DNA of 64,000 bases, taken from the NCBI RefSeq assembly GCF_015207005.2, contig NZ_JADEXS020000001.1, forward strand, positions 6,719,001 to 6,783,000, in the 5' to 3' direction. A program made the position numbers and the translations under genes. The stretch is from Desmonostoc muscorum LEGE 12446. GTDB taxonomy: Bacteria; Cyanobacteriota; Cyanobacteriia; Cyanobacteriales; Nostocaceae. A model generated the notes under the pieces. It saw nothing but the letters and a program-made list of their open reading frames with translations. It did no database searches and was not told the origin of the DNA. Of this stretch, positions 47,148 through 59,926 are shown piece by piece. Within the stretch, counting starts at the first letter, position 1; the number at the start of each line of letters is the position of its first letter.

Positions 47148-47362
47148 GATGAGGAATAACGCAGCAGTTTTGAGTTTACCGAATGCTAGACACTTCAGGT
47201 AAAAAGATATCAGAGGAATTATTTGAAAATGCGGCGTTGGATGATTTCAACTTAAGTAAGTCTGGGGATTGTTTCAGTAAAAACACTACTGTTTAAGTAT
47301 TTATTAGCTAATAAAATTTATATTGTATTTTGTATAATAATTTACTTAATAGGTAGCATCGA

Positions 47363-48022
47363 ATGGCTGTAGGATTCCCTGAATTTGTTGAAAATCCAGA
47401 AAATCGTTGTCCTGTAATTCTCTTACTCGATACTTCTGGCTCTATGTCAGGTCAGCCTATCCAAGAGTTAAATCGAGGACTTGCTGCTTTCAAAGAAGAT
47501 GTAGTAAAAGATTCTCAAGCATCGCTGAGTGTGGAAGTAGCCATGATTACATTTGGTCCCATAGTTAAACTCACACAAGACTTTGTAACGATTGACCAAT
47601 TTACACCGCCTACATTGGAAGTAGGTGGTTTAACCCCAATGGGTGCGGCGATTGAGTATGCTTTGGATTTTCTAGAAAACCGCAAACAGACTTATAAAGA
47701 CAACGGTATTCTCTATTATCGCCCTTGGGTGTTTTTGATTACAGACGGAGAGCCGTCAGACTACTGGCAGTCAGCAGCGCAAAGGTTGAGAGAAGCAGAA
47801 GCACAAGGCCGACTGTCATTTTTTGCGGTTGGTGTAATTGGTGCTGATATGAATATCCTCAAGCAAATTTCCCCTCCTCAACGTCCACCAGTTACACTAA
47901 ATGGCTTAGATTTTCGTGAGTTGTTTGTCTGGCTTTCTGCTTCAATGAAACGGGTTTCTAGTGGCAAAGTAGGGCAAGCTGTAGCTTTACCGCCTATGGG
48001 ATGGGGTCAAATTACCAGTTAG
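47363..48022 (+). CDS. vWA domain protein, TerY-like
   Basis: 219 residues, a single von Willebrand factor A domain. The metal-ion-dependent adhesion site is complete: LLLDTSGSMSGQ (D-x-S-x-S), Thr in GGLTPMGAAIEYA and Asp in FLITDGEPSD. The strand VEVAMITFGPIVKL and the tail FFAVGVIGADMNILKQISP and LDFRELFVWLSASM match TerY-type proteins. It lies 10 bases before a PP2C phosphatase and a kinase, forming the vWA-PP2C-kinase triad described for TerY-P systems. In those systems the vWA protein is thought to be a phosphorylation-controlled scaffold. Cytoplasmic. Confidence 0.88.
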   Translation: MAVGFPEFVENPENRCPVILLLDTSGSMSGQPIQELNRGLAAFKEDVVKDSQASLSVEVAMITFGPIVKLTQDFVTIDQFTPPTLEVGGLTPMGAAIEYALDFLENRKQTYKDNGILYYRPWVFLITDGEPSDYWQSAAQRLREAEAQGRLSFFAVGVIGADMNILKQISPPQRPPVTLNGLDFRELFVWLSASMKRVSSGKVGQAVALPPMGWGQITS

Positions 48023-48032
48023 AGGAAATTTT

Positions 48033-48809
48033 GTGAATTGGAAATGGAAAGCTGTTGCGGATTCTGCTACCGGAACAAGTCATCAAAACCAGAAGATACC
48101 TTGTCAAGATTATGGATATTATCGCATCTTTGATGATGTGATTGTAGGCGCTGTTGCTGATGGCGCTGGTAGTGCTAAACATTCTGATGTTGGTTCTAAG
48201 TTGGCGGTAAAAACGGTAATCAAATGCTTTTCTGATATTAATGAATCTCCTCAGAAGCAAGCTTTTTCTCAACCACTTTCCAAAGAAGAAGCCGAGAAAG
48301 TGTTTGTTAAGATTGTGAACCAAGTTATTGCAGAATTACAAAAGGAAGCAGCTAAAGAATATTATTCTGTCAATGATTTAGCTTGTACGTTGTTGGTTTT
48401 TATGGCGACTCCTGACTGCCTTGCAGCTATGCAAATCGGGGATGGATTTATTGTGTTGCGTTCCGAAGAGTCAGAGTATCAACTGTTGTTTCAGCCAGAT
48501 AAAGGTGAGTTTGCTAATGAAACAACCTTTATCACCTCACAAAATGCATTACAAGAAATGCAGGTAGAAGTTATTTCCCAAAAACAAGAGTTTATTTGTG
48601 CTTCCACTGATGGACTAGAAAAAGTAGCAATTCGCTTGAGGGACTGGAAACCTTTCCCACCTTTCTTTAAACCTTTGGAGGAATACTTGCAAGAAATTGA
48701 TAATCCAGAAGAAGATAAATATCTAACGGAATTCCTCAACTCCGAGCGTCTAAATTCTCGCACTGACGATGATAAAACCTTACTTTTGTGCTTGTTTCAT
48801 AGAGAGTAA
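48033..48809 (+). CDS. PP2C-type protein phosphatase
   Basis: 258 residues from a GTG start 10 bases after the vWA stop. The PP2C pattern is recognisable though reduced: GTSHQNQKIPCQDYGYYR, VGAVADGAGSAKHSDVGSKLAV (metal Asp and Gly), CTLLVFMATPDCLAAMQIGDGFIV, CASTDGLEKV (metal Asp) and SRTDDDKTLLLCLF (last metal Asp). It should dephosphorylate Ser/Thr on the vWA protein or kinase. Six bases separate it from the kinase, so the three genes form one operon. Confidence 0.88.
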   Translation: MNWKWKAVADSATGTSHQNQKIPCQDYGYYRIFDDVIVGAVADGAGSAKHSDVGSKLAVKTVIKCFSDINESPQKQAFSQPLSKEEAEKVFVKIVNQVIAELQKEAAKEYYSVNDLACTLLVFMATPDCLAAMQIGDGFIVLRSEESEYQLLFQPDKGEFANETTFITSQNALQEMQVEVISQKQEFICASTDGLEKVAIRLRDWKPFPPFFKPLEEYLQEIDNPEEDKYLTEFLNSERLNSRTDDDKTLLLCLFHRE

Positions 48810-48815
48810 AATTCG

Positions 48816-49778
48816 ATGACAGTTCTTACCTGTGCCAGTACGGGTCAATCGATTACTCTGCTGGGTGAACCAATAGCTAATAGCGGTGAAGGTAAGGTTT
48901 GGCGAACTAATCGCAATGGTTACTTAGCAAAAATTTACCACGACCAAAAACCTGAGCGAGTGCAAAAGTTAGCGGTGATGATAGCGCACCGACCCAAAGA
49001 ACCAAATTCTCACCTCAATCATATTTCTTTTGCTTGGCCTAAGTCGGTTTTGAAAAATGCTCAGGGTGATTTCGTGGGCTTTTTGATGCCGGAAATTAAG
49101 GAAGCGAAACAACTTATTGATGTATACAACTTCCAGAAAAGAAAGACCTTGAAACTTGACGTTGATTGGCGTTTTCTCCACACAACGACACTGAATATTG
49201 CCTCAATTATTGAAGCAATTCACACTTGTGGCTATGTTTTGGGTGACATCAAGCCGGAAAATATTCTTGTTAACGATCGCGCTTTACCTTCAATCATTGA
49301 TACTGATTCGTTTCAGGTTCGGAATCCGGTAAATGGTAAGATTTATCGTTGTGAAGTTGGTTCAGAAAATTTTACACCACCGGAACTGATTGGCAAAGAT
49401 TTTCATAGTACCGATCAAACAGAAGTACACGATCGCTTCCGGTTAGCAGTAATTATCTATCGCTTGTTGTTTAGTGGTCAAAGTCCTTTTGTGGGAAAGT
49501 GGATAGGTGCTGGTGAAGATCCGAAACCTGAAGAAAGAATTCGTGGTGGTTTATGGATTTATACACCAAATAATCTTATTCAACCTACAAATATCACAAT
49601 TCCCCTTGAGATTGTTCACCCAGAGGTTCAGCGATGTTTTTTCAAGTGCTTTAATGATGGTTATCAAAATCCTAATTTGCGCCCAACCGCTGGGGATTGG
49701 GTAAAGGCGCTTAGACAGGGCTATTTCATTCTAAAAAGCTGCTTGAGTGTGTCTAGTCCAAAAGAACATAAACGTTGA
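48816..49778 (+). pseudogene. protein kinase of the triad, truncated by ISAs1 insertion
   Basis: 320 residues as it now reads. Residues 1-300 are native, and the last 20 (from Gln301) come from the inserted element. The kinase core has a glycine loop NSGEGKVW (22-29), Lys39 in LAKIY, a catalytic loop GDIKPENIL with Asp144 and an IIDTDSF metal motif (161-166), which are HRD- and DFG-variants as seen in this bacterial group. The ATP site looks intact. The fold ends at about residue 300 where the insertion cuts (RPTAGDWVKALR). The frame resumes after the element at 50899 as a zinc-ribbon-like segment and WD40 repeats. The original gene would be 754 codons. The truncated kinase could still fold but has lost its C-terminal targeting part. 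Confidence 0.85.
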
Positions 49779-50897
49779 GCTTGTGCCATATTTTTAAACA
49801 TATTGTTTCGGTATAAATTGAGTGAAAAATTGCGAGTGAGCGCAAAAATCTGAGGTAAGGGTGTAGTGCGAATTCGGGATGCATCTTCACCTTGGGTAAC
49901 GTCCCGAACGTAATGAACTTTATTCTCAACACCCCAATATCCTCTGATTCGTTCAGCTATTTGTTGAGCCGTTTCAGTTAGAGATGAAATGTAATAACGA
50001 GTCTCAGTAGTTACTTCAATTACATTGTGTGTGAAAACCTGACGTTCTGATTTGACTTGAATCAAAGTGGTAAGTCCAGGCCAAGGACGAATACCATCAA
50101 GATTTTGACAAATACTGACATGTCGCTTTTCGATTCGACCATGACCTTTATTTATCTGCTCAAAAGAAAATTCCGGTGTAAAATTAGTTTTGATATCTTT
50201 GAATAAACTAGGTTGATTCCCTTTCAAGGCAGCAATATAATCATTGCCACTGTTGATAATCAACTCACAAGTTTTTTTTGTGTATTAATAGCATCAAAGG
50301 CAAAAACTACTCCCCTGAGAGCCAGTTTCTCAATCAACTCAGGTAATGCTTTTATTTCGTTGGTTTTGGCATCAACTTCAAACGGTTCTAAAATCAATCC
50401 TCGCTCTACAAGGTAAGCACTGACCAACATAATTGCTGGGTGGGAATCAGAATGTGGATTATCATTTTCTACTTGATATGAGCCTTTGAGGACTTTACCA
50501 TCCATACCAACAGTTTCTCCAGGCAGTGGTTTGATGTCAAAGAAATTCGCAAGGCATACGGAATACTCTTCGTAATTTATGTGTAATAAATTACGACGGA
50601 CTGTACTGTAAGAAGGAAGCCTATTCTTTGTCGGTTTCAAGAGGTCTATCAACTCCTCACGGTAGCTTGAAATCCAATCTCCAATTGCTAGAAATCCTTT
50701 ATTGCCTGCGGCGATCGCCAATGTGAACAGCGCAAGACATAATGGTAGAGTATGTCGCTGTCCGGCGCGGCGACGGGGGTCTTCTAGACCTGCAAAAGCT
50801 TTGATAATTTCGATTTCAGACACGGTAGTAGATACTTGAAGTAGAGCTGGCGATGAATTCTACCATATTGCGTCTACATTTAGAATGAAATAGCCCT
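49717..50897 (-). mobile_element. ISAs1-family insertion sequence
   Basis: 1181 bp. Terminal inverted repeats begin AGGGCTATTTCATTCTAAA at both ends (49717 inward and 50897 inward). An 11-bp target duplication, GGCGCTTAGAC, flanks it (49706-49716 and 50898-50908). It carries one transposase, on the minus strand, in two overlapping frames. Confidence 0.95.
49721..50823 (-). CDS. ISAs1-family transposase, split by -1 frameshift
   Basis: The first frame (50823-50260) gives MSEIEIIKAFAGLEDPRRRA and on to VVFAFDAINTQKK; the second (50263-49721) continues TCELIINSGNDYIAALKGNQ and ends in RIRGYWGVENKVHYVRDV and LNLYRN. Together they match a full ISAs1/H-repeat transposase of about 365 residues, with catalytic Asp in VGMDGKVLKGS, Asp in FDAINTQ and Glu in VENKVHYVRD. 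The switch falls in CAAAAAAAAC (eight A, 50279-50272), where a -1 slip on A-AAA-AAA restores the frame. Either this is programmed frameshifting or a one-base indel in a homopolymer. Confidence 0.88.
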
Positions 50898-52272
50898 GGC
50901 GCTTAGACTTGCTGTTAATGAGTTAAGTATCTGTGGAAAGGTAGATAGCCACTATTACAGCCGAACTTATGGTAAGTGTTATTGGTGCGATCGTTCTACA
51001 AAACTTGGTACTGATATATTCCCTGGTTTTGCTAGACCAAAACAACAATCTGCTTTTGCTGTATCAACATCACAACCTACAGCTTTTACTGTAAATAAAA
51101 TTATTGAAAATGTCCCCATAGGAGGGCAAGTCTATACTCTGCAAGGGCATTCCTCTTATGTTAATTCCATAGCTTTCAGCCCAGATGGTAAAATCCTTGC
51201 CAGTGGGAGCCGTGATTCGACTATCAAATTGTGGGATATAGACAGGGGAAGAGAAATTTACACTCGTCACGGGCATTCCTCCTATGTCAATTCCGTAGCT
51301 TTCAGCGCAGATGGCAAAACCCTTGCTAGTGGCGGTTACGACAAGACTATCAAACTGTGGGATGTCACAACAGGAGAGCTAATCCGCACTCTCGAAGGGC
51401 ATTCCGACTCAGACTTGGTTCGTTCAATTAGCTTCAGCTCAGATGGCAAAATCCTTGCCAGTGGGAGTGATGACAAGACTATCAAACTATGGAATGTCAC
51501 AACAGGAGAGCAAATCCGCATTCTCAAAGGGCATTCTAACTGGGTTCGTTCCGTAGCTTTCAGTCCAGATGGTAAAATCCTTGCCAGTGGGAGTGATGAC
51601 AAGACTATCAAAGTGTGGAATGTTACAACAGGAACGCGAATCCGCACTCTCAAAGGGCATTTCAACTGGGTTAATTCCGTAGTTTTCAGCCCAGATGGCA
51701 AAATTATTGCTAGTGGCAGCGATGACAAGACTATCAAACTGTGGGATGTGATAACAGGAGGACAAGTTTGGACTATCCAAGCGCATTCTAACTTGGTTAG
51801 TTCAGTTGCCTTTAGCCCAGATGGCAAAATTATTGCTAGTGGGAGTTTTGGTGAGATTAAACTATGGGATATAACAACAGGAGCGCAAATCCACACTCTT
51901 CAGGGACATTCTCTGTCGCTAGCTTTCAGTCCAGATAGCAAAATACTTGCCAGTGGAAGTGGTGACAAAACTATCAAAATTTGGCAGCTTGCATCATTAA
52001 GCAATACAGATACTTCATTACCAATTAAGCCAACTCAATCTAATATTTCTCAAGCAACAGCTTCTATACCTCACGTTCAACCTGTAATAACCCAAACACC
52101 GATAACACCTACCACTAAAAATACTTCATCATTTACTATTTTGGAGGTGATTTGGTTGTTGGTCTTTTTGGGTTATGTGCTTTTGTGGTTGATTCCAGGG
52201 GGTATTTGGTGGACAGTGTTTTTGTGTGCTTGGTTTGTTTTGCTTTGCTTTGGTTTGATTCGCATACTGTAA
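50898..52272 (+). pseudogene. severed 3' part of the kinase gene: zinc-ribbon-like, WD40 and membrane helices
   Basis: Open frame without start codon from the right target copy to 52272. The first ~30 codons give LAVNELSICGKVDSHYY, then YGKCYWCDR, a C..H..C..C pattern seen after the kinase in TerY-P systems. Then a linker and about seven WD40 units such as SVAFSPDGKILASGSDDKTI and KLWDVTTG. A second linker (SNTDTSLPIKPTQSNIS) precedes two hydrophobic helices (ILEVIWLLVFLGYVLLWLI and WWTVFLCAWFVLLCFG). The frame matches that of the kinase when the element and one target copy are removed. It now lacks a start; internal TTG or GTG codons might give weak translation from 51229. Confidence 0.85.
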
Positions 52273-52542
52273 TATCTAAAAGGCTACAAACAATTATTAA
52301 TATTTACTAACAACTAGTTTCTCACGAATTTCATTGCACCGATTATTTTTTGTGGTGTTATTATATATCAATATTTTATGTTTTATGGATAAAGCTAAAA
52401 GTATGCAACCAATTCAGGGGTTTCTTGCAGATTCGTAAGTTATCAATTCATATAGAATTATGTTCCAACCTCTAGATCAATAAATTGTTATTCTGAAGTG
52501 TTTATCTATGAAACAAATAGATCAATTTAGCCTTGAGAAAAA
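52273..52542. other. AT-rich spacer
   Basis: No gene, repeat or structured RNA recognised. Confidence 0.4.
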
Positions 52543-52971
52543 TTAAGATATAGTCCAATCTTCTAAACACAAATTAGGCACTTTTTCAAAATCTCTCCGG
52601 TTGCGGGTTACTAAAATCCCATTTACTGAGAGCGTAATTGCTGCAATTCGTAAATCTTGAGTACCAATACGGATTTTTTGCCTAACTAATTCAGCATAAA
52701 AATTACAAGCTCTAGTATCAAATTCAAGTAATTTTATATTTTTGAAATATTCTAATTCATCGCTTAAACCCTTGTATCCCCATATTAATTTTTCATACTT
52801 AGAAGTTTGATTATTATATTTGTTGATAATATTCAGCCATCCTTTAACTTTCTCCTCAAATGTAATCACTGTTATGGCTAAATTTTCAGGATTCTGCTGT
52901 CTTATACGTTGCGTGACTAGTGGATGACTATTTTAAAATAAAGACAGATGGTCTGTATCTAATATCCACAT
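52543..52971 (-). pseudogene. vapC: VapC-type PIN toxin with nonsense mutation at codon 13
   Basis: From ATG 52971 the frame reads MWILDTDHLSLF and then TAA (52935-52933), continuing NSHPLVTQRIRQQNPENLAI and ITFEEKVKGWLNIIN to GTQDLRIAAITLSVNGILVTRNRRDFEKVPNL. This is a complete VapC of 142 residues: Asp in LDTDHLS, Glu in TFEEKV, Asp in GTQDLRIAA and Asp in NRRDF are the PIN acidic residues. A single base (CAA to TAA) would explain the stop. Restart at an internal codon would lose the first catalytic Asp, so the toxin should be dead. It lies 5 bases after the antitoxin. Confidence 0.85.
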
Positions 52972-52976
52972 AATAG

Positions 52977-53324
52977 TCACTTTGTCTCATTCTCTAAGTC
53001 AATTTGGCTGCGTTCAGCTTCTATGTATTCCAGCACCTCACTAAACAGAGGATTATCTTTATGCATTCCTGCAAATTTCATCCAAGGATGTTCGATTTGG
53101 GGAAGGTCAATTTCTAGAGTCACAATCTTGGCTGTTTTTAACCGAGTTTGCAAACTTTGACTAAGTTTTTCTATCGCTTCCGTTTCTGTGTTGCCTATAC
53201 CTTGACAATCTGGTAAACCTAGCAATGTTGCTTTAACTGTACCATCTGGTTGATTTTCAATTAGTACATCGTAAGTTAACTTAGGTGCAGTTGTCTGAGA
53301 GGTAGTTTTTACAGTTAAATTCAT
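52977..53324 (-). CDS. HicB-like/VapB antitoxin
   Basis: 115 residues. Residues 15-60 have a HicB-type fold: YDVLIENQPDGTVKATLLGLPDCQGIGNTETEAIEKLSQSL, resembling the partial RNase H-like domain of HicB. The C-terminus (HPWMKFAGMHKDNPLFSEVLEYIEAERSQID) is the toxin-neutralising tail of VapB partners of PIN toxins in cyanobacteria (MKFAGM.KD.P.F.E....I...R). Together with vapC it forms a two-gene antitoxin-first module. The antitoxin frame is intact while the toxin is not. Confidence 0.8.
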   Translation of the reverse strand: MNLTVKTTSQTTAPKLTYDVLIENQPDGTVKATLLGLPDCQGIGNTETEAIEKLSQSLQTRLKTAKIVTLEIDLPQIEHPWMKFAGMHKDNPLFSEVLEYIEAERSQIDLENETK

Positions 53325-53516
53325 AATATTTTGAACCTTGAAGTTTTATATTGATTATAACTGTTGACCTACTTCGTGCTTAACCTTTAGTTTGTAGTGA
53401 GTGCTGAAGCCTCCAATTTAGGACGTTTTGTACTGACTACAAACCTTTAATTATTTACACTAGCGTACTTATCTATGGTTGAATTTTTATAATATTGTAT
53501 AAAAGCGATCGCTATT

Positions 53517-54254
53517 ATGATTTACGACCAATCAGAGTTTGATTTACGCTGTGAATGGGGCGCACAAGGAGTTTTTCAACTTGCTTGTATCAGTGATGTA
53601 GTGATAATAGTTGACGTTCTCTCTTTTTCTACTTGTGTAGAAATTGCTAATAATAATGGTGCGATCATTTTTCCCTACGCATATAGAGATGAATCAGTTA
53701 TAGATTATGCCAAGTCACTACAAGCAGAGTTGGCGAGTCATAGACAACGTTGGACAACAAGTGGATATTCTCTTTCCCCAAAGTCAGTAGAACAGATTCC
53801 TGCTGGAACTAGATTAGTTTTGCCTTCACCTAATGGTTCTTTTTTGACTTTACATACTGGAAATACACCAACTTTGGCTGGCTGCTTGCGAAATTGCCAA
53901 GCTGTAGCCGAGTTTGCCCAAAAGTATGGCGATAAAATCGCTGTGATTCCTGCTGGTGAGAGGTGGAAAGATGATGGTAGCCTAAGGCCTGCATTTGAAG
54001 ATTTGATTGGTGCTGGGGCAATTATTAGCTATTTACGTGGTAGTTTATCCCCAGAAGCCGAAGCAGCGGTGGCAGCATTTCAAGCTTTCCAGCAGGATTT
54101 ATTAGGATACTTGAAAAAATGCAGTTCTGGTAAAGAGTTGATAGAAAAAGGTTTTGAGTCAGATGTTGAACTGGCGGCTGCTTTTAATGTTAGTGATTGT
54201 GTGCCTTTATTGACTAATAATGCTTATGTTAATTCTAGTTATAGAGTTAATTGA
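53517..54254 (+). CDS. ComB-like 2-phosphosulfolactate phosphatase family protein
   Basis: 245 residues. Motifs: VVIIVDVLSFSTCVE near 25-40, PYAYRDESVIDYAK, LVLPSPNGSFLTL around 100-112 and IAVIPAGERWKDDGSLRPAFEDLIGAGAII (about 141-170), the ComB signature with acidic Mg-binding residues. ComB hydrolyses 2-phosphosulfolactate in archaeal coenzyme M synthesis. Cyanobacteria lack coenzyme M, so the real substrate is unknown. Monocistronic. Confidence 0.88.
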   Translation: MIYDQSEFDLRCEWGAQGVFQLACISDVVIIVDVLSFSTCVEIANNNGAIIFPYAYRDESVIDYAKSLQAELASHRQRWTTSGYSLSPKSVEQIPAGTRLVLPSPNGSFLTLHTGNTPTLAGCLRNCQAVAEFAQKYGDKIAVIPAGERWKDDGSLRPAFEDLIGAGAIISYLRGSLSPEAEAAVAAFQAFQQDLLGYLKKCSSGKELIEKGFESDVELAAAFNVSDCVPLLTNNAYVNSSYRVN

Positions 54255-54581
54255 ATAAGAATTCATAAGTCAGCAATCTTTTAGTAAAAGATTCAAATCT
54301 CACCAATAATTGAAAATTTGGTGAAAAAATGAAATCGTTTATTCATTCACCAGTATTACTTACAGTGTTTTGCAGGTAAATGAAGTACACGGGTAGGGGC
54401 GAACGGCCGTACCCTTCTCTTCTCTACGAGAGGCTGCGCCAACGAGACGCTCCGCGAACGGGTTCCGCTTTAGCGGTACGCCCTTACAATTATCTGTACC
54501 TCACAAAGTTGCAATCTGCTATAATTTCAATTCTGAATTCTGAATTCTGAATTCTGAATTCTGAATTCTGAATTCTGAATT
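54255..54581. repeat. repeat spacer with TTCTGAA STRR and GC-rich dispersed unit
   Basis: A GC-rich unit (GTAGGGGCGAACGGCCGTAC at 54394, ACGAGACGCTCCGCGAACGG at 54440) is followed by eight TTCTGAA heptamers (54530-54584) that reach the stop codon of the next gene. Confidence 0.8.
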
Positions 54582-55130
54582 CTAAATGTCACATTGATTA
54601 GTTTGACAATATTTTGCACTATCTATGTTTTGCTGCAAGTTATTCAAGGGAATGATTTGAAATGCTGAAGTACTAGACGCATCAGATGTAGCCTCAAAAT
54701 CAGAAGTGCTGTAAGCAAACTTTTGCCCGCGATAAAATTGTTCGTGAGCTATTTTGGTGACGTAGCGAGAATTCTTGAAGTCATTAGCAATATTAGAACC
54801 ATAAATGTCTTGAAGCAATTTCACTGCTTTGACATTTTTCTTGGTGAATTTGAGCTTGGAGTCACCATTTACAGATATACCCTCTTGAGTAACTATCTTT
54901 TGAGGAACAGTCACATGAAAGCTCAAATTACCCTTGATACCGTAATAAGTTAGGGTTTCGTGGCCATATTGTAGGGTTGGTAGCTGGGGTTTGGTTTTTA
55001 CCCAGTTCAAGACAGTGTTAATATTTTGTCCTGGTAAGGCATTGGCGGGAGCAATAACGAATGTTATGGCTAGGGTGGACAAAGCAGCAAAGTGCAGCCA
55101 GTTAAGTTTATTACTTTTGTTGATAAACAT
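54582..55130 (-). CDS. secreted hypothetical protein, paralogue A
   Basis: 182 residues with a signal peptide, LHFAALSTLAITFVIAPANALPGQN (cleavage after ANA likely). Mature part: NINTVLNWVKTKPQLPTLQYG, then AVKLLQDIYGSNIANDF, SRYVTKIAHEQFYRGQKFAY and the C-terminal AKYCQTNQCDI with two Cys. It shares this whole layout with the gene at 55169, so a tandem duplication is evident. No recognised family; location periplasm or outside. Confidence 0.7.
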   Translation of the reverse strand: MFINKSNKLNWLHFAALSTLAITFVIAPANALPGQNINTVLNWVKTKPQLPTLQYGHETLTYYGIKGNLSFHVTVPQKIVTQEGISVNGDSKLKFTKKNVKAVKLLQDIYGSNIANDFKNSRYVTKIAHEQFYRGQKFAYSTSDFEATSDASSTSAFQIIPLNNLQQNIDSAKYCQTNQCDI

Positions 55131-55168
55131 TTTTTGAATACAACAGTTTTAATCTAAAATTGGCACGA

Positions 55169-55696
55169 TCAAAGGTCACATTGATTGGTTTGACAATATT
55201 TTGCATTATTGATAAATTCTTGCAAATTTCTCAAGGGAATTATCTGCAATGATGACCCGCCTTGCACCTCAGCTGTGATGTAAGCAAACTTTTGCCCGCG
55301 ATAATATAGGTCACGACCAATTTTGGTAACATACCGAGACTTTTGGAAGTCATTGGCAATCTGAGAATTATAAATATTTTGTAACAATTTCACTGCATTG
55401 GCACTTTTTGTGGTGAATTTGAGGCCGCTACCACTAACAGTGATTCCTTCTTTAGTTACTGTCCCATTTTCAGAAGTGACATCGGCATAAAAGTAGAGTT
55501 TTCCCTTTGTACCGTCATAGCCGTGGGCTTCGCTGTTGTATCTCAGAGTGGGTAGTTGAGGTCTGGTTTTTGCCCACTTGACAACCGTGCTGATGTTCTC
55601 ACCTGGAAGCGCGTTTGCAGGAGTGACAGCCAGTATAACTGCTAGAGCAGACACAGTAGCATTGAATAAACAGTTAAATTTAGAAATTTTACGCAT
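55169..55696 (-). CDS. secreted hypothetical protein, paralogue B
   Basis: 175 residues. Signal peptide ATVSALAVILAVTPANALPGEN, then NISTVVKWAKTRPQLPTLRY, LKFTTKSANAVKLLQNIYNS and SRYVTKIGRDLYYRGQKFAY. It ends AKYCQTNQCDL. About half of the residues match paralogue A in order. The two genes are 38 bases apart on the same strand. Function unknown. Confidence 0.7.
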   Translation of the reverse strand: MRKISKFNCLFNATVSALAVILAVTPANALPGENISTVVKWAKTRPQLPTLRYNSEAHGYDGTKGKLYFYADVTSENGTVTKEGITVSGSGLKFTTKSANAVKLLQNIYNSQIANDFQKSRYVTKIGRDLYYRGQKFAYITAEVQGGSSLQIIPLRNLQEFINNAKYCQTNQCDL

Positions 55697-59523
<3,827 letters not shown>

Positions 59524-59926
59524 GGACTAGGGAGTGGGGACTGGGGACTAGGGACTGGGAAATAATTCTTTTAACTCCTAATACTCAGTACCCAATACCC
59601 AATCCCCAGTCCCTGATACCCTTCGCAACCTTTCGTAATACTGCTCTCAGATTGCCCCTAAAACAGTGAAATCTGAAAAGTAATATTACAAAGTGTTAAG
59701 AGCAGTCATAAATGCTCAACAGAATGCCGGAAAATGTTTTGCGGAAGGTAGCTGAGTTTAAAAGCTTGTGTACTTATGTTGACTCAAGCAAACTCGTAAT
59801 TTATTAGCCGTAGCAGTTATTAAACTGTTGTGTCTAATGCGACGAGAAGATAAACTCAGTAAACCAAATCAAAGTTGCACCAGTTTAATCAAATCCTGGT
59901 TTCATTCGTATTGGAGGAATCCATTA
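59524..59926. promoter_or_regulatory. apcE-apcA spacer
   Basis: GGGACTAGGGAGTGGGGACT units (59522-59560) and CCCAATACCCAATCCCCAGT (about 59595) form complementary STRR tracts. CTGCTCT (59641) pairs with AGAGCAG (about 59699) around a loop. A strong GGAGG lies 9 bases before the apcA ATG. The 33-codon upstream extension of the apcA frame is not used. Confidence 0.55.

Noticed and set aside
51336-51896. 186-codon minus-strand frame across the WD40 repeats
   Set aside because: It mirrors the periodic WD40 coding DNA on the other strand and has no independent support.
54528-54586. Heptamer arrays looked at as possible CRISPR arrays
   Set aside because: The unit is 7 bases without spacers; this is the STRR type common in Nostocales. 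No cas genes are in the window.
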